The position numbers and the translations under genes were made by a program. Positions 56,881-64,000 of a stretch of 64,000 nt of DNA are shown one piece after another. The DNA is from Schistocerca nitens (taxonomy: Eukaryota; Arthropoda; Insecta; Orthoptera; Acrididae). Under the pieces are notes generated by a model that saw only the letters and a program-made list of their open reading frames with translations, made no database searches and was not told the DNA's origin. How positions within the stretch are numbered: the stretch's first letter is position 1; every line of letters starts with the position of its first letter. The stretch covers positions 247,107,076-247,171,075 of the forward strand of contig NC_064618.1 in NCBI RefSeq assembly GCF_023898315.1. Direction: 5' to 3'.

Positions 56881-57454
56881 ACTATTAACTCCTCCAGCTG
56901 CTTAGAAGAAGCTACAACCTAGGTTTCAAACGACATATTTACCCTTTACACAAGAGCAAATTTAAATTCGTCGACAAACATTTTGAAGCTGACGAATTCG
57001 CGAACTGTAATGAGTGACATTCACATTGAATCATGATGAGATAGGGGTACTCATTTCGCAACCTTAATATTAATCCATGTTATTACACTTGTGTTATACA
57101 CTTCAATTCCTTGCATGTTCTTGATTCACATAATATTTGCAGTATACATGCAGTTACACTTTAGGTGTCACAGTTTTGTAGCTCAGAAGGACAAAACAAG
57201 TTGAGTCAAACGATGGACATATAAAATCACAATGGTGGAACTTATATAGGGATTTTCAGTAACACGACCATGGTTCAGTCCCAGGCCACTTGGAGCACTG
57301 CAAGTTTATCAATGCATCATCTTGGATCTTTACTGGGTGTTTGCAGTCTACCATATTTGTTTTGGTTTTGTTCAAAACAAGTGCTGGTTTCATATAACTG
57401 TGTTCGTGATTATGACTTCATGTATATTGTACTATCTGAATTGCAATTAGGACT
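56881..57454. other. Unassigned DNA
   Basis: No gene or repeat family recognised. Confidence 0.35.
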
Positions 57455-58713
57455 ATGTGTTTTACTAGGAATGTTAAGAAAGGTAAGAAAACGTTTTTGC
57501 TTAGCAGCAGTGATAGGATACAAACTGAAAACTACCTGAGCAGTCAGCATCAAATATTCAGTACTCAGGATGAAGATGTGGAGCACAAATGGAAAAAAAT
57601 TCAAAAGCGTCTTTCAGAATGCCTTAGACAAGTATGGTATAAGCAAGGTCTTAAGGGATGGGAAAAACCTATTGTAGTTTAATACCCATGTTATAAAACT
57701 GCTACATAAACAAAGGAAGTTTCATCACAGATTCAAAAGAGGACAATACCTATTAGACAAACAAAATCAGAGGGTAAAGAGAGCAATGAGAGAGATTGTT
57801 TACCAATCTCAGTACAAGCCTTGAGAGGTTTTGGTGTTATGTAAAATCAGTAAGCGGTTCGAAATCATCTATTCACTCGGTGGCCATACTGACATCAAAT
57901 CAGATGATAACAGACTGAAGGCCGAAATACTGAATTCGGTTTTCCGAAATTGTTTCACCGAAGAAGATCGTATCATGGTCGCTGATCTCAATCATCATAC
58001 AAATGTCTATGTGGCAGATACTGAGACAACCGATGATCGACTATAAAAGCATCTACAATTGCTTCGTAATTGGAAAGCATCATGACCAGATGAAATACCT
58101 GTGAGTTTCTACCAAAATTACGTGAAAGAATTCACTGCCTTTCTAGCAGTAGTTTATCGAAAATTGCTGGAGGAACGAAACGTGCCTAGCGACGGAAAAA
58201 AAGCGCAGGTCATTCTCTTTATAGGACAGATTCACATATGTATAGGCCTATGTCGCTGAAGTCAGTCTGCCGTAGTATTATGGAACACGTTTTACGCTCA
58301 AGAATTATGACGATTTTGGTGAATGAAAATTTCCTCCATAAAAATCGACACAGATTCCGCAGAGATCTTCCGAAACTCAGCTCGTTCTGTTCTTCCATGA
58401 TATCCATGATGGTGCAAAGGTTAATGCCGTATTCCTTGACTTCAGAAAGACTTTTGACACCGTCCAGGACTGCCGTTTAGGGAAAAAATATATGAGCTTA
58501 CCAGGTATTGGACCACATCTGCGACTGGATTCAGGAGTTCCTTGCAGATAAAACTCAACACGTCGTTCTTAAAACAAAGAAATGTAATTTCCGGAATACC
58601 CTAAGGAAGTGTAATAGGACCGTTACTGTGATTCTTCAACTTCTACCAGCGTATTTCTTGCTCGAACAGTCCGTGGGTGTATTGCCGATCCATAGTGTCC
58701 AACGGGTACAATA

Positions 58714-58744
58714 TTTCGGCGATCAGACATGTCGCCATCGTCAG
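58714..58744 (-). other. Hammerhead-like core, PLE4 left arm
   Basis: Minus strand CTGACGA (58744-58738), stem GGCGA/TCGCC (58736-58732 with 58722-58718) and GAAA (58717-58714). Sense relative to the PLE4 coding remnant. Confidence 0.45.
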
Positions 58745-59272
58745 GTGCGCTGACGAACTGAGCTCCTGAGGGCGGGCGGCCGTCCTAAATCCCCTTCCCC
58801 CGCGAGGCGTTCTCTTCACGGTTCGCGCCCGCGGCCGCGCGTCTGCGGTCGCTGAGAGGCTGGCGTCGGCGTCTGTGGTGGCGTCGGTGTAACTGCCTCG
58901 TCCGCTCTGGTCGCTCCTTCGTTTTCTTTGCTGAGCCACTTTTTAATTACTCAGTGCTGGTTCCCATGCCTTGCTGAGGTTACAGCTGCAATCTCTGTTG
59001 ATGAGTCTGTCCTGGGTACGAATTTCGATAGCCTCTGTAACGACGCTGTTCCAGTATTTAGATGTCTGTGTCAAGACCCTGGTATGTTGGTAGTCCATTT
59101 CGTGATTTTCGGACAAACAGTGCTCTGCGACTGCGGACTTGTTGGATTACATAAGTCAAGTGTGCCTCTGATGTTCTCGGCAACGATCTTCGATGGTGCG
59201 CACTGTTTGCCTCGCGGGGGAAGGGTATTTAGGAGGGCCGCCCGCCCTCAGAAGCTCAGTTCGTCAGCGCAC

Positions 59273-59303
59273 CTGACGATGGCGACATGTCTCTTCGCCG
59301 AAA
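59273..59303 (+). other. Hammerhead-like core, PLE4 right arm
   Basis: Mirror copy: CTGACGA (59273-59279), GGCGA (59281-59285) pairing with TCGCC (59295-59299), GAAA (59300-59303). Confidence 0.45.
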
Positions 59304-59611
59304 TATTGTGCCCGTTGGACGCTATGGACTGGCAGTACATCCGTGGACTGTTCGAGCAGGACCATTACTGTTTACAATGTATATAAACGATCTAGTAGAA
59401 AGCATCGGAAGAATTTAAGGCTGTCCACAGATGATACAGTTTCAACTGATGTACTATTGTAATTAAAAACAAGAATGACTAAAATTACTGACTTAACTGC
59501 AGGGTAATTTTTCTGCATAAGCTGTATGCAACGCAAGAGGGCATTGAATGATTTCACCGTATAGTTAAATATTGAAGCCAATGAAGGTATTACTTACAGT
59601 CAGTTGTCTGA

Positions 59612-59893
59612 TTACCTCTTAGCTCCTTCCTTATCCGAATCCAATAAATTCATTTTAGTTCTGGAAGTGTCACTTGCTTCGTTGATAATGAGCTTATCAG
59701 CAACAGAATCCACGAAGCCAATCAGGCGGAGCATTTTCTCTTCTTCTTTTATGACGAGCCGTTCTATCTCCCGCCAGCGTTCGGCAGTGACACGTGAAAA
59801 AGCCGCATGCTTTAGTTCTAGTACTTCTGACAGCTTGTTACTTCTCGGGCCAAACCCCGCCACTTGGCTCCAGATCAGTCCTGTTGCGTTCAT
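59612..59893 (-). pseudogene. Tigger/pogo-like transposase C-terminus
   Basis: 93 codons with a RVTAERWREIERLVIKEEEK helix and a KLIINEASDTS end. This pattern (W, acidic helix, then LIIN with Asp/Ser) is the C-terminal tail of Tigger/JRK-like DDE transposases in insects. The catalytic domain is absent. It could alternatively be a small unrelated ORF. Confidence 0.5.
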
Positions 59894-60544
59894 ATCGTGT
59901 TGGTACAGTAGCTAATGTAAAAATGCAGCATTTTTACGATGTGCTCAATGCTGTGAAAATAATTGCTTTTCATATATCTATGATGCTTATCTACCTCTGT
60001 AGTATAAAACCATGGACATAGTGCAAATAAAGAGAATTTGGTTTTACATTTTTGCCTTAAAAATTAATTGTTATATTTTCTTAATTTAAACAACTTTTAT
60101 GAACACTTTCATAAAACATCTATAGTTAAGAATTTGTATTTGAAATTGAAACAGGAATTTCGCCTCCAATATGCAATTAGAAACAAGGAGATATGCATTA
60201 TTTATAAAAAATGATAATGAGTTTTATAATTACGAGATGTAGGTACTTCAGATTGAATGGGAAAAAAATGGATACTTGAGTGATTTGAACCTACACACGA
60301 TTAATCGCATTTGGTCAAATTTCTGCTGCAGATGCAGTATGATGTGCCAGAGTCATACGCCAAACGCGTTGGCCGTACCTCTCGATAGTGCTACATGACC
60401 ATCCAGAGTCTGGTTTCTAGTGACCACTGCTGCCAGAAATCATGTACAGTGGCTACATTCCTGCCAAGGTTTGCTGCAGTATTGCAGAGGGCCCAACCAG
60501 CTTCTTCTAACCCTATAAATGACCTTGCTCAAACTTAGTAAGAT
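59894..60544. other. Unassigned AT-rich DNA
   Basis: No feature recognised. Confidence 0.35.
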
Positions 60545-60735
60545 GTTAATTGGTCGGTTGGTTTCGGGGAGGGGATCAACCAGCGAGGTCATCGATTCCA
60601 TTGGATTAGGGAAGGATGGGGAAGGAAATCAGCCATGCCCTTTTCAAAGGACCCATCCGGGCATTTGCCTGAAGCGATTTAGGAAAATCATTGAAAACCT
60701 AAATAAGGATGGCCGGACGTGACTTTGAACCATAA
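60545..60735 (+). repeat. Dispersed SINE-like repeat
   Basis: TGGTCGGTTGGTTTCGGGGA, GAGGTCATCGATTCCATTGG, GGGAAGGATGGGGAAGGAA and the AACCTAAATAAGGATGGCCGG end with GGACGTGACTTTGAACC form a repeat I recognise as very common in grasshoppers. The GACTTTGAACC edge is what remains of a reversed B box. Confidence 0.72.
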
Positions 60736-60949
60736 TAATAAGGTGTTGATAATGGTGTCTTTGTTGCCTTAAAGGCATTCTTGACTAATGTCACCTTACC
60801 TCGTCCAATCTCAGAGGTAACTAACACTCACTACTGTAACAGCGTGTGATTTGCGTTCTCATACTGGTGCTAGTAACTCCACTCTTATGCGACTGGCGTT
60901 AAATTTGAATAGACATCATCTTTCAGATGTAGAAACATATCCATCATCT

Positions 60950-61649
60950 TCATTTTATAGCGCCCAACTCCTTATTGGTGTTGTGATTTTTTTAATTTTG
61001 CTGTGAGACACACGCTGACAGTGAAGACAGTTCATTGTATGACCTTTTGTTTGTCTTTAGAATTATTACTTTTGTTTCTTCATCTAACAGTCTACACTTT
61101 ACAAAACTCAGTTTCAATTGCTCACTTGGCAAAGTTTCCAGAGCAGTAACAACAACAATTCTGGCGGCATTGTTAGTAACAAATTTCACACTGTATCAGT
61201 TTCATCTGATGCTTCCAAATCACATATTAACTTATCAAAATTTCAAAAAATGATTTTCAAGAATATCGTTATTTGCATTAAACTTCATGGTCAACAGAGC
61301 CTTTCTTAATAAAAGTTAATTACCCATACCTTTCTGCTCAAAAGTTTGTGTTAATGAATTCCACAAATCATAGGCAGTTTTCTTGTACTTGATATACTTC
61401 AACTGGCTATGAAATTTTTTGGATTATTTATGACTTCCACTTCTTATAATTTTTGCTAAGTTCTCCAAGAAGAGCTTCCTTCTCTTTCATGTTGTTCAGC
61501 TGTGTCATCCTGAGTAGACTCTACCATTTCCATGTAGGAGTTTTCCACAGAACTCAATAATTCTAGGTGTTTCGATCCTAAAATTTCCAGTTGCTAAAAT
61601 TTGTGCCATCAAACAGTGGTATCCTGTATTTCTCTATCTCCTGGGCCAT
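60950..61649 (-). pseudogene. Copia-type gag, broken
   Basis: The minus-strand ATG at 61649 starts MAQEIEKYRIPLFDGTNFSN with WKF, the opening of Ty1/copia gag (UBN2-type) proteins. Further on, KKWKSXIIQKIS (about 61450), FEQKG-like and LLTMP/TALETLPSEQLKLSFV (61150-61090) blocks follow in shifting frames. The zinc knuckle and pol are missing. Gag would form the virus-like particle of the retrotransposon. Confidence 0.72.
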
Positions 61650-61728
61650 GACTATGAATTATGTATTGAATTAATTAATTATTTCAGTTGTACTGTAAAC
61701 CTGGCAGCTGGCACCCAGGCCCATAACA

Positions 61729-61928
61729 TGTTGTTAATGCTAGAAATTACCAGATATTTAGATACATAGAGAACAGCGGTATTTTGATCGAATCAGAACT
61801 CCAGCCATTGAATTTCAGGGCTTCATAGTTCTGATGTCAGGGCCTCTCTATCTATTTTATAAACAGATACCAAATTATCAAAGTGCCAGGCTCGTGTTAC
61901 GACACGAAAACAGAGAACAACACCAACA
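61729..61928 (-). mobile_element. Copia-type LTR (200 bp)
   Basis: On the minus strand it starts TGTTGGTGTTG at 61928 and ends ACAACA at 61729, with TG...CA ends. It is followed by TGTTATGGGCCTGGGTGCC, where the primer-binding site is expected, and then by gag. The 3' LTR and pol are not found, so the element is truncated on its left side. Confidence 0.7.
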
Positions 61929-62574
61929 CATTAGAGGACCTGGTAGTGAACTTTGAATGTGAGAAATACGGTGCGAAAGTCCGTATTTTTATTTAGAAAC
62001 ATGCTATTTGGATGACAATAGTTTTTACTTATTCGTCATGGACAGGCCTCATAGTCCGGTGGTAAGGAGCATGCCTGGAAACTGCATGATTTTGTGGCCT
62101 TGCAAAGTACTATGTTCAAGAAATCTTAATCAAAAACCACAGTTCACAGTCATTGAAAATAACATCATAACCACGTTTTGACTGTAAAATCATATATTTG
62201 TAAAAACTAACACTGCAGTTTCGACTGTGTGGCCATTACAAGTGGAAATAACGGCTCATTAGTACATGTGAGAATTTAAAAATCACATGACATCACATGA
62301 TGCAGAAGCTAATTTTGCCTCATTGTGTTCCTGATATTACTTGTTAATCGCACAGCACCTTGAATTGCTTTCTAATGTATTCTGATAATTTCTGTTGGAT
62401 ATGTATTTGTGCCACTTAAAACAAGCTCGTTTGGTCGCACTGCATTCTGTGGACTCAGTTTACTTGTTACTGCTTGTGAATCTGTGTGTGAATTGCTCGA
62501 TTTAATTGCATGTATTAAATTTAATTCTTTTATCCTACTTCATTTTTTTCACATTCATTTTTCGTGCTTTCTCA
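61929..62574. other. Unassigned DNA
   Basis: A possible tRNA-like SINE head lies near 62046-62110 (CCTCATAGTCCGGTGGTAAG); no B box is convincing. Otherwise nothing recognised. Confidence 0.35.
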
Positions 62575-63520
62575 AATTTAATCTACAACTACATCTACAT
62601 CTGTGCTGTGTATAGTACCAGCAATTACTCTTTCTTCTCGTTTCATTCAAGTATAGAATGTGGGAAGAGTGATTGTTTGGACGCCTCTGCATATGCAGTA
62701 TTTATTCTACTCTTTGCCCTACATGGGCGATATGTACGGGTTTTTTGTGTATTCCTAGAGACATCATTTAAAGTCGGTTCTTGAAACTTTGTTAATAGAC
62801 TTTCTTGCGATAGTTTACATCTGTCTTGAAGAGTCTTTGAGTTCAGTTCCTTCAATATCTCTCTGATGATCTCCCACAGATAAAACAAACCTGTGACCAA
62901 TTGTGTTCCGGTACCCTGTATACATTCAATATCCTCTGTTAGTCCTATTTGATAAGCGTCCCACACATTTGAGCAATATTCTAGAATTGGTCGCACAAGT
63001 GATTTGTAAGCAATCTCCTCTGTAGACTGATTACACGTCTACAGTATTCTACCAATAAAAAGAAATCTGCCAACTGCTTTACCCACAAGTGAGCCTTCCC
63101 GATCATTCTATTTCACATCCCGACAAAGCGTTAAACCCAGGTGTTTCTATGAACTGGCTGATTCCAACAGTGACTCATTGATATTATAGTTATATGATAT
63201 TACGTTTTTTCGTATTCTGAAGTGCACGATTTTACATTTCTGGGCATTTAAAGCAAGTTGCCAGTCTTTGCACCACTTTGAAATCTTATCAAGATCTGAT
63301 TGGATATTTATACAGCTTCTTTCAGATAGTACTTGCATCATAGATATCTGCATCATCTACAAAAAGACTGAGTTGACTATTAATACTGCCTGCAAGGTCA
63401 TTAATATACAAAATGAATGGTGAGGTCTCAGCACACTTGTACATCTGTCAATGACTCTCCATCCAAGGTTTGCATTGTGCATCCTACCTACCAAAGGAGA
63501 ACTCCATGTTAGTACCTTTT
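62575..63520 (-). pseudogene. LINE RT 3' half (CR1-like), broken
   Basis: On the minus strand: an ILYINDLAG-like block with the catalytic FVDD (63352-63363), DLDKISKWCKDWQLALNAQK (about 63302-63243), a frame break near 63150, then KSLVRPILEYCSNVWDAYQI (about 63011-62952) and the C-terminal LLTKFQEPTLNDVSRNTQK block. The 3' end has a CTACATCTACATC-type repeat near 62585-62605. It resembles the CR1-like LINE at 57455 in style. Inactive. Confidence 0.82.
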
Positions 63521-64000
63521 GACAGAATGGTATTCAACTGTATTACACCATGTCACAGTCTGAGTATGTCATTCCCCTTCAAATGATGTTACTTCTTGCC
63601 ACCAAGTATGCTTTGTAGCCTTAGTGGATAGTACAATCTTCCTTGCAAATGTTAAAAATGCTACAATAGTTATACAAATGGGGTCACATGTTGTTAATAG
63701 GTACTGCTATAATCTGTTCATTATACTGTAACCCAGTAAGGAGGAGTTTCTTCATTTTTTAACATGCACTGGTGTTCTTGAAGTCGTCTGCCTGTATCTA
63801 CAATTGAAATGTAAGAGAAGATGTCCAAATAGCCTAAATTCGCACAAGCAGTCCATTTCTAATAATGCAATTGTATATCCTTTAAATTTTTTCCCTTAAT
63901 ATATGTACATATATTTTTTATTAATATAACACTACTGGCGATGTGAGTGCTATGGCTTCAGGGCACCTGTTGTAAGTAGAGTTTGTTAACTATTGATATA
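63521..64000. other. Unassigned AT-rich DNA
   Basis: No feature recognised up to the window edge. Confidence 0.35.

Larger units (their letters stand above)
58630..59357 (-). mobile_element. Fold-back Penelope-like element (PLE4) inserted in LINE
   Basis: Bounded by AGGACCGTTACTGT (58616-58629) and AGGACCATTACTGT (59358-59371), a 14-base TSD with one mismatch. Inverted arms of about 147 bases lie at 58661-58808 and 59211-59356. The centre (minus strand, about 59195-58925) encodes a PLE1-like endonuclease C-terminus with SAVAEHCLSENHE, KYWNSVVTEAIEIRTQ and CNLSKAWEPA. The first 30 bases (58630-58660) are outside the arms. GC-rich unlike the surroundings. Confidence 0.85.
57455..59600 (+). pseudogene. 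LINE reverse transcriptase split by a PLE
   Basis: Pre-RT coding scraps at 57455-57780, then KISKRFEIIYSLGGHTDIKS (57831-57900), a WKASXPDEIPVSFYQNYV block (about 58072-58125), SHMYRPMSLKSVCRSIMEHVL (58232-58293) and FLADKTQHVVLK (about 58540). A GSVIGPLL block ends at 58629, where the PLE is inserted; after 59357 the frame resumes as GPLLFTMYINDLVESIGRI and a TDDT catalytic remnant (59424-59438). CR1/Jockey-like. Multiple stops. Confidence 0.8.

Noticed and set aside
60519..60722. 67-codon ORF as a gene
   Set aside because: It lies wholly within a dispersed SINE-like repeat.
62046..62110. tRNA-derived SINE head
   Set aside because: The A-box-like part is plausible but no B box was found, so it was not called as a feature.
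1..64000. CRISPR array, operons or bacterial contamination
   Set aside because: No spaced identical short repeats occur. Spliced exons, SINEs and LINEs show eukaryotic nuclear DNA.

Overview
The window is nuclear DNA of an insect, most likely an acridid grasshopper or locust (Schistocerca-like). I infer this from the repeat families I recognise: an RTE-type LINE ending in CAA/TTG triplets, Tc1 elements with a CACTCCTGGAAAT-type end, several Penelope-like families, and SINEs with tRNA-like heads. There are no prokaryotic operons or rRNA. More than half of the sequence can be assigned to mobile elements. Most are broken, nested and truncated.

Layout. 1-9.4 kb: an RTE-type LINE running off the left edge, then two head-to-head copies of a Penelope-like element (PLE1). 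The left copy is split by a Tc1 transposon with an uninterrupted transposase. The right copy is split by a second RTE LINE flanked by a 13-bp target-site duplication (TSD). 9.4-14.5 kb: mostly unassigned, with a LINE reverse transcriptase (RT) scrap, a mariner-type transposase relic and a SINE. 14.6-15.6 kb: four in-phase minus-strand exons of an SR-rich (RS-domain) protein, the clearest host gene here. 15.9-20.4 kb: LINE scraps, a SINE with a tRNA-Ser-like head and a decayed Tc1. 20.9-33.5 kb: a cluster of a second Penelope family (PLE2) in both orientations, with CA/TG microsatellites, a Tc1 with TA flanks, RTE fragments, a fold-back PLE and a mariner. 33.5-42.2 kb: a nested stack in which a full-domain RNase H LINE (LINE-A) sits inside a related LINE (LINE-B), which sits inside a PLE2 tail. 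42.2-47.8 kb: mostly unassigned, with a perfect 58-bp palindrome, CpG-containing candidate exons and two SINEs. 47.8-64 kb: several LINEs (one with an SGNH-esterase ORF1), a hAT transposase carrying a 152-bp inverted-repeat element, a ~95-bp tandem repeat, a mariner-like element with long inverted ends, SINEs, a PLE inserted in a LINE with a 14-bp TSD, a Tigger/pogo C-terminus, a Copia LTR plus gag, and a final LINE.

The strongest observations are the TSD-supported insertion order at several loci and the repeated architecture of the Penelope elements: a 5'-truncated body joined head-to-head to an inverted copy of its own family. Some of these carry a hammerhead-like CTGANGA...GAAA core. Element edges are my own alignments by eye and are approximate unless a TSD or inverted repeat is given. 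Family names rest on recalled motifs and were not searched.
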